From contig JAJRXE010000532.1 of the NCBI GenBank assembly GCA_024276455.1, forward strand, positions 1 through 23,296: a stretch of 23,296 nt of DNA, given 5' to 3'. Numbering within the stretch: the first letter of the stretch is position 1; the number at the start of each line of letters is the position of its first letter. Made by a program: the position numbers and the translations under genes. Positions 16,423 through 23,296 of the stretch are shown here, piece by piece. Source of the stretch: Calditrichota bacterium. GTDB lineage: Bacteria > Calditrichota > Calditrichia > RBG-13-44-9. The notes under the pieces are model-generated. The model was not told the DNA's origin. It did not search any database and saw only the letters and a program-made list of their open reading frames with translations.

Positions 16423-17301
16423 CTAATTTCGCAGCCAGAGGTAAAGCGCTTCCCGCAATAATTCGCCGGTAATACGACGTCGATATTCTGTGGTGGAACG
16501 AATATCCGTAATCGGCGAAACTTCGCACTCAATCGCCGCGCGGGCTTTTTCAATGCGTTCTTCTGTTAGCGGTTGTCCCCGCAGGAGCGATTCGGTCTTT
16601 TGAGCTCTTACAATCTGGGGGGTTACACTTCCGGGACAAATGCGGATTTCCTCAATCTTTTCCTCTTTTTTCTTCCCTAACACCGCCAGCGACACTTTGC
16701 TAATAGCCAGTGCCTGCCGTTGTCCCACTTTGCGGAAATACCAGAAAGCGTCCCGGGGCGGAAAGGGGATGAAAATTTGGGCAATGTAGCGATTTCCATT
16801 TAAGCTGGTCTGTCCGGGACCCAGCATTACCTGGTCCAGCGACAGTTTCTCGAACTCACCGTTCTGCCGGGGACCAATCCGGAGCTCTGCTTCCAGCACG
16901 CTCAGCACGGGCAGGGTGTCTCCGGCGGGAGAGGCGTTAGCAATATTTCCGCCCAGCGAGGCGCGGTTTTGAATTTGGACCGAACCAATTTGCCGGCAGG
17001 TTTCCACCAGAATGGGGAGACGTTCCCGAATAAGCGGGTGCCGGATGAGTCGGCTGAGGGGTACGGCCGCTCCGATAAGTACGCCATTTTCCCGTACCTC
17101 CAGAGTGGCGTGGAGCGCCTTCACCGCGGTCAAGTCCACCAAAATTCGGGCGCTTTTCCAGCGTTCCTCCTGCACCAGTAAATCCGTGGCACCTGCCACG
17201 TAAGTGACTCCTTCGGCCGTTTGAGCCGCCAGGGCGTCTAATTCGTCCAGATTCGCCGGACGAAACACTTTCTCGCTGTTCAACGGTTGATTAGATTTCA
17301 T
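16423..17301 (-). CDS. molybdenum hydroxylase FAD-binding subunit (XdhB/YgfM/CoxM type)
   Basis: With the ATG at 17301 it has 292 residues, typical for the FAD subunit. FAD-binding motifs are VAGATDLLV (35-43) and the long block IGSVQIQNRAS then LGGNIANASPAGD (105-128), and a CO-dehydrogenase flavoprotein C-terminal region follows. It passes electrons from the 2Fe-2S subunit to NAD or another acceptor. The frame is open back to 17406 inside the 2Fe-2S gene, but AGGA 9 bases before 17301 and the family start support 17301. This gives an 11-base overlap with the upstream subunit gene, a sign of coupled translation. The stop is TAG, which shows that amber is used as a normal terminator in this genome. 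Confidence 0.9.
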   Translation of the reverse strand: MKSNQPLNSEKVFRPANLDELDALAAQTAEGVTYVAGATDLLVQEERWKSARILVDLTAVKALHATLEVRENGVLIGAAVPLSRLIRHPLIRERLPILVETCRQIGSVQIQNRASLGGNIANASPAGDTLPVLSVLEAELRIGPRQNGEFEKLSLDQVMLGPGQTSLNGNRYIAQIFIPFPPRDAFWYFRKVGQRQALAISKVSLAVLGKKKEEKIEEIRICPGSVTPQIVRAQKTESLLRGQPLTEERIEKARAAIECEVSPITDIRSTTEYRRRITGELLREALYLWLRN

Positions 17302-17794
17302 GTTGCCAGTCCTCATGCACTTGTTCCAGAATGTCGTCTCGGTGAGAGATCTCTTCCACTGCATCCAGAATTTTGCTGTAACCGGTACAGCGGCACAAAT
17401 TGCCACCCAGCCCCCACTTGATTTCCTCCCGGGAAAGGGGAAAAGTTTGTTCTTTCAGGAGCGCCACCGTGGACATGGCAAAACCGGTCATGCAAAATCC
17501 GCACTGCACAGCGCCATGCTCCACATAAGCGCGTTCGATGGCTGGGTAGGATTTCCAGCGGCGTAATCCCTCAACCGTGACCACACTGCTACCGGGAAGT
17601 TGCAGCGCCGGCACCAGACAGGAGTTGACTCGTTCGCCATTAAATAGCACCGTGCAGGCACCGCATTCGCCTTTGCCGCAACCCTCTTTGGTGCCGGTCA
17701 GGTTCAAATCTTCCCGTAAAATGTCCAATAATCTCTTCTTCGGCGAGACATCTATTTTTACATTTTCACCGTTAACTTTGAATTCAATCTCCAT
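17291..17794 (-). CDS. molybdenum hydroxylase 2Fe-2S subunit (XdhC/CoxS type)
   Basis: A 167-residue protein with both iron-sulfur sites. The plant-type ferredoxin cluster uses C39, C44, C47 and C59 (CGKGECGACTVLFNG). The second cluster, in the helical domain, uses C98, C101, C134 and C136 (CGFC and CRCTGYS). It relays electrons from the molybdopterin subunit to the FAD subunit. GAGGGG 5 bases before the ATG gives a strong ribosome site. The gene starts 2 bases after the stop of the large-subunit gene and overlaps the FAD gene by 11 bases. Length and motifs match the family fully. Confidence 0.93.
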   Translation of the reverse strand: MEIEFKVNGENVKIDVSPKKRLLDILREDLNLTGTKEGCGKGECGACTVLFNGERVNSCLVPALQLPGSSVVTVEGLRRWKSYPAIERAYVEHGAVQCGFCMTGFAMSTVALLKEQTFPLSREEIKWGLGGNLCRCTGYSKILDAVEEISHRDDILEQVHEDWQHEI

Positions 17795-17796
17795 GG

Positions 17797-20088
17797 TTAC
17801 CCCTCGGTATTTTTCTGCTTCGAGAACAGTTGTAATAAATCTTCTGGTAAAACGGGAAGGTGATTAAACTCTTTTCCGAAAATCATCCAGAGGGCTGACA
17901 GGACCGCCGGGGCCGCACCGACAAAAGGTAATTCCCCCAGTCCCTTGGCACCGAATGGCCCAAAGGGATAAGGATTTTCCAGAATTTTTACCTGGAACTC
18001 CGGGGTTTCGGTGGTGGCGGGAATAATGTAATCCGTAAAACCGCTAATGTCGAACTTCCCATTTTGCAGTTTGATTTTTTCGTACAGAGCGTATCCGATT
18101 CCTTGCAGCGAACCGCCTTCAATTTGAGCCACCGCCTGATTGTAGTTAATGGCCTTGCCGATTTCATGGGTGGTAAAGTACCGCACCACTCTGATTTCGA
18201 ACGTTACCGGATCGACTTCCACCTCTGCCACGGCCGCCGCCCAGGAAAACACCGGATAGGCATCGCCTTTCCAGCGAATGTCATCGAACTTAATGATGGG
18301 CGGATGATGGTATTGTTTCTCCACCGTCAGTCCGGCGTATTTTTGGGCGACCTCCCGGAAAGACAAAATCTGTTCGCCGCCGTAAAAGTAACCGCGACGA
18401 TAGTCAAATTGAACTCCCTGCTCTTCTTTCAACCGATAGCTTAACTGCTGAATGATTTCTTCGGCAGCATCCACCAGCAAACTGCCCACCACCATGGTGG
18501 TCCGTGAGGCCACGGTGGGCCCGGAGTCCGGTACCTTGTCCGTGTTCACTTCTGCCAGCAAAACGTCGTCCCGGTCGATGTAGAGGGCGTCGGAGAGAAT
18601 CTTGCGAAAAGCGGTTTGTTCTCCCTGCCCCATTTCGGTCTGGGCAGAAAAAATCAGCGGCTTGCCCTCGGCGGTAAGTTCCACCCGAATTTTGCCCTGG
18701 ATTTTGTTCTCTCCCGTCCCGGTAAATCCGGCTCCGTGCAAAAAAGCAGCCAGACCAATGCCTCTCAGGCGATCGTGCCTGTTGCTTTTGGGGTATTCCC
18801 CCTTCCGCAATTTTTCCAGAATGGGTTTATTCCATTCCTGATATTGGCGGTATTTTTGTTCGTAATCGCTTTCCTGTAGAACATCTTCAAAAGTTTCCCG
18901 GGCGGAAACGCTGTATTTCAGAACCTGCTCGGTGGCGGTATCCTGCCCTTCTTTAATCAAATTTTTTCGCCTGACTTCGTGGGGAGGGAGTCCCAGCCTT
19001 TGGGCAATTTTTTCCATCAGCATTTCCATGGCAAATACCGCCTGTGGTCCGCCGAAGCCCCGGAAAGCGCCGCTGGGTACCGTATTGGTAGCGACTGCTT
19101 TGGCATGAATCCGCACGTTGGGCACGTAATAGCTGCCGGTCGCCGTCAAAGCAGCTCGGGCCAACACCACCTGCGAAAGGGTACAGTACGCACCGCCGTC
19201 CAGCCAGAGATGCAAGTCTAAGCCCAGCAGACATCCTTCTTGATCCACATAAGCCACATCGTGATGGTAAGAAGGATGGCGCTTGGTGGTTACCTGCACA
19301 TCTTCTTCCCGGTCGTAGAACATGGCAATCGGATGGCCGGATTTCACCGCCAGGAGTGCTGCGTGACCGGCTAACAGGGAAGGAAAGTCTTCTTTTCCAC
19401 CAAAAGCTCCTCCGGTAGGTGCCTGAATTACTGTAATGTGCTTTAGCCCGGCGAACATGGTGGTCAGGGCGTTTTTAACATAATAAGGACATTGTAAGGA
19501 ACCTTTCAGTATCACCCGATCTTTCTCGGGAATGGCAATCATCCCCTGCGGTTCCAGGTAAAGATGTTCCTGATATCCGGTACGGGCTTCTAACTCCACC
19601 ACGGCGGCCGCTTTTTCCCGGGCTGTTTCCAGATTGCCTTTTTCGATTACAATCTCTTTAAATAGATTGTTCTCGCCAAAAAGTTTAATCGAGCTTTTCT
19701 CCGCTTCCAGCATGTCCAGAATGGCAGGTAGTGGTTCATAATCAACTCTAAGATGTTTTTTCGCTTCTTCCGCCTCTGCCCGGGTGGGGGCGGCAATGAG
19801 TGCTACCGGTTCGCCCACGTAATTCACCACTTTTTCCGCCAGAAAGGGCATGTCGTTTTCCAGCATGGCGACGTAGTTGTTGGGAATGTCCTGGGCCGTT
19901 ACGATGGTCACCGTGTTCCAATCAAAGTGGGGATCCAGATGAATTTCCCTGATTCGGGCACGAGGGTGAGGACTGCGCACCGTTGTTCCGTACCAGAGAC
20001 CGGGAATCTGCTCGTCGCGAATGTAAGAGGTTGCTCCGCTGAGTTTTTCCGCGGCGTCAACGCGAAATTCCTTGGGGCTGGCTTTCAT
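17797..20088 (-). CDS. molybdenum hydroxylase large (molybdopterin-binding) subunit, xanthine dehydrogenase/XdhD family
   Basis: From the ATG at 20088 it has 763 residues, the usual size. Family landmarks are: the small N-terminal a/b-hammerhead domain (about 5-120), EHLYLEPQG (174-182), APTGGAFGGKED (223-234) for the molybdopterin, GAFRGFGGPQ (340-349) with the active-site Arg, QTEMGQGEQ, and GAKGLGEL (713-720) with the catalytic base E719. It lacks the AYxCSFR loop of CO dehydrogenase, which points to a purine-, aldehyde- or other N-heterocycle hydroxylase. A TTG five codons upstream (20103) is possible, but the GAGAGAG before 20088 and the ATG favour the shorter form. It is first in a three-gene operon with its own promoter (20184-20212). 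The neighbouring YgeW-like gene favours a purine substrate; that is inference. Confidence 0.9.
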   Translation of the reverse strand: MKASPKEFRVDAAEKLSGATSYIRDEQIPGLWYGTTVRSPHPRARIREIHLDPHFDWNTVTIVTAQDIPNNYVAMLENDMPFLAEKVVNYVGEPVALIAAPTRAEAEEAKKHLRVDYEPLPAILDMLEAEKSSIKLFGENNLFKEIVIEKGNLETAREKAAAVVELEARTGYQEHLYLEPQGMIAIPEKDRVILKGSLQCPYYVKNALTTMFAGLKHITVIQAPTGGAFGGKEDFPSLLAGHAALLAVKSGHPIAMFYDREEDVQVTTKRHPSYHHDVAYVDQEGCLLGLDLHLWLDGGAYCTLSQVVLARAALTATGSYYVPNVRIHAKAVATNTVPSGAFRGFGGPQAVFAMEMLMEKIAQRLGLPPHEVRRKNLIKEGQDTATEQVLKYSVSARETFEDVLQESDYEQKYRQYQEWNKPILEKLRKGEYPKSNRHDRLRGIGLAAFLHGAGFTGTGENKIQGKIRVELTAEGKPLIFSAQTEMGQGEQTAFRKILSDALYIDRDDVLLAEVNTDKVPDSGPTVASRTTMVVGSLLVDAAEEIIQQLSYRLKEEQGVQFDYRRGYFYGGEQILSFREVAQKYAGLTVEKQYHHPPIIKFDDIRWKGDAYPVFSWAAAVAEVEVDPVTFEIRVVRYFTTHEIGKAINYNQAVAQIEGGSLQGIGYALYEKIKLQNGKFDISGFTDYIIPATTETPEFQVKILENPYPFGPFGAKGLGELPFVGAAPAVLSALWMIFGKEFNHLPVLPEDLLQLFSKQKNTEG

Positions 20089-20138
20089 ATTTCTCTCTCG
20101 CAAAATTGGTCAGTTCAGATAATAAAAAGTTCGGACGA

Positions 20139-20160
20139 ATTGAGTGAAATGTTACTCAAT
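20139..20160 (-). promoter_or_regulatory. operator-like inverted repeat in the leader of the hydroxylase operon
   Basis: ATTGAGT (20139-20145) and ACTCAAT (20154-20160) form perfect 7-bp arms with an 8-base spacer. The repeat lies just downstream of the predicted -10 box, roughly +17 to +38 of the transcript, and about 50 bases before the start codon. This is a good place for a repressor to block transcription, or it could be a small 5' leader hairpin. No regulator gene is in the window to match it with. Confidence 0.45.
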
Positions 20161-20183
20161 CGCCAATTTCTTCTTACTTTTTA

Positions 20184-20212
20184 TTGATAAAAAATTAACG
20201 TGTCTTTGTCAA
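20184..20212 (-). promoter_or_regulatory. sigma-70-type promoter of the molybdenum hydroxylase operon
   Basis: On the minus strand, a perfect TTGACA (20207-20212) and TATCAA (20184-20189) are separated by 17 bases. It sits between the stop of the PLP-enzyme gene (20227) and the large-subunit start (20088), so the hydroxylase genes can be expressed independently of the genes upstream. Confidence 0.6.
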
Positions 20213-20226
20213 TAGAAAACCGATTT

Positions 20227-21513
20227 TTATTCTGAGTGCAGTTGGCTTTTCCATTCTTCGGGAAGAAGCGCTTCCGGTCGGTGATTCCAGCGTTGCAGGG
20301 CGGCCACATCTTTCAGACCGCTGCCGGTGAGTAGAATGAGCGGTCGGTCGTTCTTCCGGAATTTCCCTTCGGCTTTCCATCTTAAGTATCCCGCGAAAGC
20401 GGCCGCTGCGGCCGGTTCGGCCAGGATGCCCATTTGCCGGGCGATGATTTGCTGAGCGGATAGAATGTCCTCATCGGAAACGGCAATGGCTTCGCCCCTG
20501 GTGTTTTTCACGGCCTCGGCCGCCAGATACAAATTCCGCGGTGCCCCGGCGGAAATGCTGTCCGCCAGGGTGTGGGCCGGACGGTACTCAAACTGTCCGG
20601 TTTGCAGGTAACGCACCAGTGCATCGCTACCGCTGGATTGTACGGCAATCAGGCGCGGTAGTCGCTCGATCCAGCCCAGTTGCTCCAGTTCCCACAGCCC
20701 TTTGTACACTCCGGAAATAATCACCCCGTCGCCTACCGGCACAAAGATGGGGTCGGGCAAATCCCCGCCGCTCTGAAGGAATAGATCGTACGCGGCCGAT
20801 TTTTTCCCCTCGATGGTCAGGGGATTGTAGGCGGTGTTGCGGTTGTACCAGCCCAGGCGTGTGCCGATTTCCAGGGAAAGGTCGAAGGCGTCGTCGTAAT
20901 CTCCTTTCACCAGATGTACCTGTGCGCCGTAGGATTGGATTTGCAGCAGTTTGGCATCGGGAATATTCTCCGGCACCCAGATGCGGGCAGTGAGTCCCAG
21001 CCGGGCGCAAATTCCCGCCAGGGAGGAGCCGGCATTGCCGGTGGAAGCGGCGGAAATTTCACGAATGCCCATCTGAAGGGCTTTCAGCGCTACCAGGATG
21101 CTGGCGCGATCTTTATAGGAATAGGTGGGATTACGGGTATCGTCCAGCACAAACATGTCCTGACCTTTGTGACGAAATTGCTGCAGGGAATGGGATGGCA
21201 GCGTCAGGCTCTTCAGTTGAATGGGCGAAAGCACTTTCAAACCGGATGCGGAGCCGTCCTGTTCCAGCGGCCAGAGCTCCGGGTAAAGCCAGAATTGCCC
21301 GGGCGGCAGTTGGAGGAACTGCTCCCGGGACATTTTTTGACGGATATTCGAATAATCATAGAGAATCTTCAACACACCCTTCAGCGGCTGATTTTTTTCC
21401 GCGGCACCACAGGAAGGGCAGAGGTAGTGGAAATTTGGTTCGATTTCTGCCGTTGAAAATTCTCCACTACATTGGGTACATTGGTAAATGTAATGATTCA
21501 ACATTGATGACAT
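20227..21513 (-). CDS. threonine synthase-family PLP-dependent enzyme
   Basis: A 428-residue fold-type II PLP enzyme. It has an N-terminal zinc ribbon (C12, C15, C32, C35), the PLP Lys in NPTYSYKDRAS (K134), the phosphate loop STGNAGSS (157-164), VPVGDGVIISGVYKG (about 267-281) and TGSGLKD near the C-terminus. The layout matches class-II-type bacterial/archaeal threonine synthases, which convert O-phosphohomoserine to threonine. No thrA, thrB or other threonine genes are near. The position between a YgeW-like carbamoyltransferase and a molybdenum hydroxylase leaves open a different beta-elimination or replacement reaction, much as the PLP lyase YgeX sits in the E. coli cluster. The start may be 21513 or 21504: GAAGAG is too close to the first and about 10 bases from the second. 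A toxin remnant ends 21 bases upstream. Confidence 0.85.
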   Translation of the reverse strand: MSSMLNHYIYQCTQCSGEFSTAEIEPNFHYLCPSCGAAEKNQPLKGVLKILYDYSNIRQKMSREQFLQLPPGQFWLYPELWPLEQDGSASGLKVLSPIQLKSLTLPSHSLQQFRHKGQDMFVLDDTRNPTYSYKDRASILVALKALQMGIREISAASTGNAGSSLAGICARLGLTARIWVPENIPDAKLLQIQSYGAQVHLVKGDYDDAFDLSLEIGTRLGWYNRNTAYNPLTIEGKKSAAYDLFLQSGGDLPDPIFVPVGDGVIISGVYKGLWELEQLGWIERLPRLIAVQSSGSDALVRYLQTGQFEYRPAHTLADSISAGAPRNLYLAAEAVKNTRGEAIAVSDEDILSAQQIIARQMGILAEPAAAAAFAGYLRWKAEGKFRKNDRPLILLTGSGLKDVAALQRWNHRPEALLPEEWKSQLHSE

Positions 21514-21533
21514 TCTCTTCTAAATAAAACAAT

Positions 21534-21800
21534 TTATTCATAATGAGTCCACATACGAATGATTTTAACTACATTTTCTTTGGGATACTCCTGATAAATC
21601 AACCTATGCTGAATATTAATTCTTCTGGAATAGTCTCCTTTTAGTTCGCATAAACGTTTTTCGTAATGTTGGGGTGTTTAAAAAGGGTCATTTTCGATAA
21701 TTTGTAAAAGTCGTAGTGTTCGATCCTTTAGCCCTGCGGCGGCAATCTTTTTTGCATCTTTCTGAGCCTGCCTGGTGTAAACCAGCTTCCATTTCACCAT
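21534..21800 (-). pseudogene. YoeB/Txe-family toxin remnant with an internal TAA
   Basis: Reading the minus strand from the ATG at 21800 gives 88 codons before a terminal TAA (21534-21536), the normal YoeB length. The start MVKWKLVYTRQAQKDAKKI and the end YSRRINIQHRLIYQ, then VKIIRMWTHYE, are unmistakable for the RelE-fold mRNA interferase YoeB, including the conserved C-terminal His-Tyr. Codon 41 (21678-21680) is TAA within NDPF-stop-TPQHYEK, where relatives usually have Lys, so an AAA to TAA change is the simplest explanation. Only the first 40 residues would be made, without the catalytic end. The start overlaps the repaired antitoxin stop by 7 bases, as in intact modules. It is the downstream partner of the frameshifted antitoxin at 21794-22037. 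Confidence 0.88.
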
Positions 21801-22037
21801 TCCAGATCCTCAGAACATTCTTCCAGTGGCGTTTCCAGACCGTCCCGAATCGATTCGCGCATACCGGGATATGGAAAGAAGATAAAGAGTTTCCTGAATG
21901 GCCCGCCAATCGTCTTCGAAGAACAGAATTGCATTCCCTCTTTTCCCGATAATCTGAATGGGTTGACTGGATTCCCTTATTTCGTCGATCAGTTTATACA
22001 AATTTGAACGGGTTTTGGTTACGGATATGGTTTTCAT
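21794..22037 (-). pseudogene. YefM/Phd-family antitoxin gene with a one-base frameshift
   Basis: From the ATG at 22037 (AAGGG about 7 bases upstream) the product begins MKTISVTKTRSNLYKLIDEI, followed by PIQIIGKRGNAILF and DDWRAIQETLYLLSI, the DNA-binding part of YefM. The frame as read then runs into an unrelated tail and stops at 21810. If one base near 21869 is skipped, the sequence continues as PGMRESIRDGLETP, then LEECSEDLEW and TGA at 21794-21796, exactly the toxin-binding tail of YefM. The repaired length is 80 residues, the family norm. The existing product keeps the dimerisation/DNA-binding domain but has lost the part that neutralises YoeB. This fits the loss of the toxin next door. 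The region is more AT-rich than its neighbours, consistent with a mobile module. Confidence 0.87.
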
Positions 22038-22146
22038 AATTTTTCCCTTTTTAAACCTACGTAACTATTTTCGTATGGATAAAAAATTTTTACCTTATTT
22101 TTTATTTTTTTTATTAACTAAAGTTTCAAAGGCAGAAAAAACAATT

Positions 22147-22166
22147 GATTACAAAATAAAGTAATC
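22147..22166 (-). terminator. weak hairpin downstream of the carbamoyltransferase gene
   Basis: GATTAC and GTAATC form 6-bp arms around an 8-base loop. On the minus strand this is followed by a run of six T a few bases later. It lies 21 bases past the carbamoyltransferase stop. The stem is short and AT-rich, so termination would be inefficient. The rest of 22038-22146 is very AT-rich and may hold the antitoxin promoter, but no pair of boxes stands out. Confidence 0.3.
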
Positions 22167-22186
22167 CATTTATTATTTATTTTGAT

Positions 22187-23164
22187 TCACATAATCAACG
22201 CCAACAGCGCCTTCTGCACGTGCAGCCTGTTTTCCGCCTCCTGGTAAACCACCGAATGGGGTCCGTCAATCACGCCGGGAGTGACTTCCTTGCCGCGGTC
22301 TGCCGGCAGCGGATGCATGTACAACGAATGCGGCTTGGTGAGCGCCATGCGCTTCTCATCCGCAATCCAACCGGGATATTTCTCAATCAGCTTCAGTCCT
22401 TCCTGCTCGTCCTGAGTGTACACCAGCGGTCCCCACGATTTGGGGATCACCACATCGGCATCTTTAAAAGCGTCTTCCATCTCGTGACTGATTTCAAATT
22501 TCACGCCGGCTTCTTCGGCGTTCTTTTTGGCCTGTTCCACAATCTCCGGCATCAGTTCGAATTCCGGGGGATGTGCAAGGGTTACGTCAATGCCAAAACG
22601 CGGCATCCTCAGAATGAGGCTTTGCGGCACCGAGAGGGGACGCACGTAATTGGGGGCAGAGGTCCAGCTTACGCCTAATTTTAATCCGCGGGTGTTTTCT
22701 CCGAAATGTTCCGTGATGGTGAAATAATCCGCCAGAATTTGCGCGGGATGGTAGATGTCGCACTGCATGTTGATGATGGGCACCGAACTGCCTTCCTTCA
22801 ACGCCTGGAGGTATTTATTCCCTTCGCCGTATTTGCAGAAACGCACCGCAATTCCCTGCAGGTAACCGGAGAGCACCCGGGCAGTGTCGATGGCGGCTTC
22901 GCCGTGGGAAATCTGCATGGTTTCCGGAGCGAAATAGATGCTGTGTCCACCCAGTTGAGTCATGGCCGCTTCGAAAGATGTTCGCGTGCGGGTGGAGGGA
23001 TCGAAGAAAATCATTCCCAGCGATTTGCCTTCCAGCCAGCGGTTAAATCGCCCGGTGGCATATTCCAATTTCAGTTGTTTGGCCAATTCGAAAATGGATT
23101 TCAGCTCCTGCACCGTCCAGTCCTGTGTCGTGATGAAATGTTTGCCTTTGAGTTTCGTCTGCAT
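22187..23164 (-). CDS. knotted carbamoyltransferase, YgeW / acylornithine carbamoyltransferase-like
   Basis: A 325-residue transcarbamylase. The carbamoyl-phosphate motif is FFDPSTRTRTSFE (53-65), with a second site CDIYHPAQ (135-142). The segment SWTSAPNYVRPLSVPQ (166-181) is the proline-rich loop of the knotted subgroup. The nearby RFGIDVTLAHP and MEDAFKDADVVIPKSWGP recall E. coli YgeW closely. The C-terminal motif is HPLPADRG where ornithine enzymes have HCLP. Knotted relatives use N-acetylornithine, N-succinylornithine or, for YgeW, a still debated acceptor in anaerobic purine breakdown. The hydroxylase operon nearby favours the YgeW role; arginine synthesis through an acylated ornithine is the alternative. 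The start is supported by GAGGAGA 8-10 bases before the ATG. It is the first gene seen on this strand; upstream genes, if any, are outside the window. Confidence 0.85.
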   Translation of the reverse strand: MQTKLKGKHFITTQDWTVQELKSIFELAKQLKLEYATGRFNRWLEGKSLGMIFFDPSTRTRTSFEAAMTQLGGHSIYFAPETMQISHGEAAIDTARVLSGYLQGIAVRFCKYGEGNKYLQALKEGSSVPIINMQCDIYHPAQILADYFTITEHFGENTRGLKLGVSWTSAPNYVRPLSVPQSLILRMPRFGIDVTLAHPPEFELMPEIVEQAKKNAEEAGVKFEISHEMEDAFKDADVVIPKSWGPLVYTQDEQEGLKLIEKYPGWIADEKRMALTKPHSLYMHPLPADRGKEVTPGVIDGPHSVVYQEAENRLHVQKALLALIM

Positions 23165-23195
23165 GCGTTATCTCTCCTCTTTTTTCCATAGAAGA

Positions 23196-23225
23196 AATAT
23201 AGGAATATTTTAAATTTAAAATAAA
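23196..23225 (-). promoter_or_regulatory. weak promoter candidate for the carbamoyltransferase gene
   Basis: On the minus strand, TTTATT (23220-23225) and TATATT (23196-23201) are 18 bases apart, about 32 bases before the ATG at 23164. The whole 23165-23296 gap is very AT-rich, so chance matches are likely. I see no riboswitch-like structure or other gene in it. Confidence 0.3.
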
Positions 23226-23296
23226 GCGAGATTTTAATTTAAGAGATACAATATGTTTTATCAGGAATTTTAACATTGTATTATTTAATGTTTATA

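Noticed and set aside
15374..16528. A 384-codon open frame on the minus strand opposite the Tat-exported phosphoesterase
   Set aside because: It lies antisense to a gene with all catalytic motifs, has no recognisable domain or ribosome site, and extends into the FAD gene in another frame; it is a shadow.
20914..21456. A 180-codon plus-strand frame opposite the PLP enzyme
   Set aside because: It is antisense to the PLP and zinc-ribbon motifs, which explain the sequence fully.
23165..23296. Purine-type riboswitch upstream of the carbamoyltransferase gene
   Set aside because: The gap is AT-rich and shows no conserved three-way-junction aptamer features.

Overview
The window is a protein-dense bacterial segment with no rRNA, tRNA or CRISPR array. 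Base composition is moderate, with AT-rich gaps around 21.5-22.2 kb and at the right end. A very large periplasmic-propeller hybrid kinase, a split two-gene 5'-nucleotidase, a GH57 amylase-type enzyme, a Tat signal and a molybdenum hydroxylase together suggest a Gram-negative anaerobe of the Bacteroidetes/Calditrichota (FCB) side, possibly thermophilic. This placement is inference only, since no marker gene is present.

Left, 1-4942 (minus strand): one reading frame encodes a giant one-piece sensor: signal anchor, Reg_prop beta-propeller, Y_Y_Y domain, membrane segment, three PAS domains, GAF, HisKA and HATPase. It runs off the left edge. A single in-frame TAG at 3110-3112 cuts it inside the last propeller blade, and the same frame is open on both sides. 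Divergently, a good promoter drives a saccharopine-dehydrogenase-like oxidoreductase (5209-6381). A small VanZ-like membrane protein converges on its 3' end.

Centre, 6867-16300 (plus strand): a tightly packed run of eight genes. In order they are a zinc MDR dehydrogenase, a PhnP-like metallo-beta-lactamase-fold phosphodiesterase, an oligosaccharide flippase, a GH57 glycosidase, a LarA-family nickel-pincer (NPN) racemase/epimerase homologue, an overlapping methyltransferase, and the two halves of a periplasmic 5'-nucleotidase. Three perfect palindromes on an exact 25-bp period lie between the two nucleotidase halves.

Right, 16423-23164 (minus strand, transcribed leftward): a knotted YgeW/acylornithine-type carbamoyltransferase, a decayed YefM-YoeB toxin-antitoxin pair (frameshifted antitoxin and nonsense-interrupted toxin), a threonine-synthase-family PLP enzyme, and a three-subunit molybdenum hydroxylase (Moco, 2Fe-2S and FAD subunits). 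The hydroxylase has its own promoter and an operator-like inverted repeat. A YgeW-like carbamoyltransferase beside a xanthine-dehydrogenase-type hydroxylase resembles the anaerobic purine-degradation clusters of enteric and gut bacteria. The rest of such a cluster, if present, would lie beyond the right edge.

No stretch longer than 300 bases lacks a gene or gene remnant. The intergenic gaps are 4943-5208, 6695-6866 (or 6656-6866 with the preferred start of the small membrane gene), 15217-15340, 16301-16422, 20089-20226, 22038-22186 and 23165-23296. Their contents are given in the entries.
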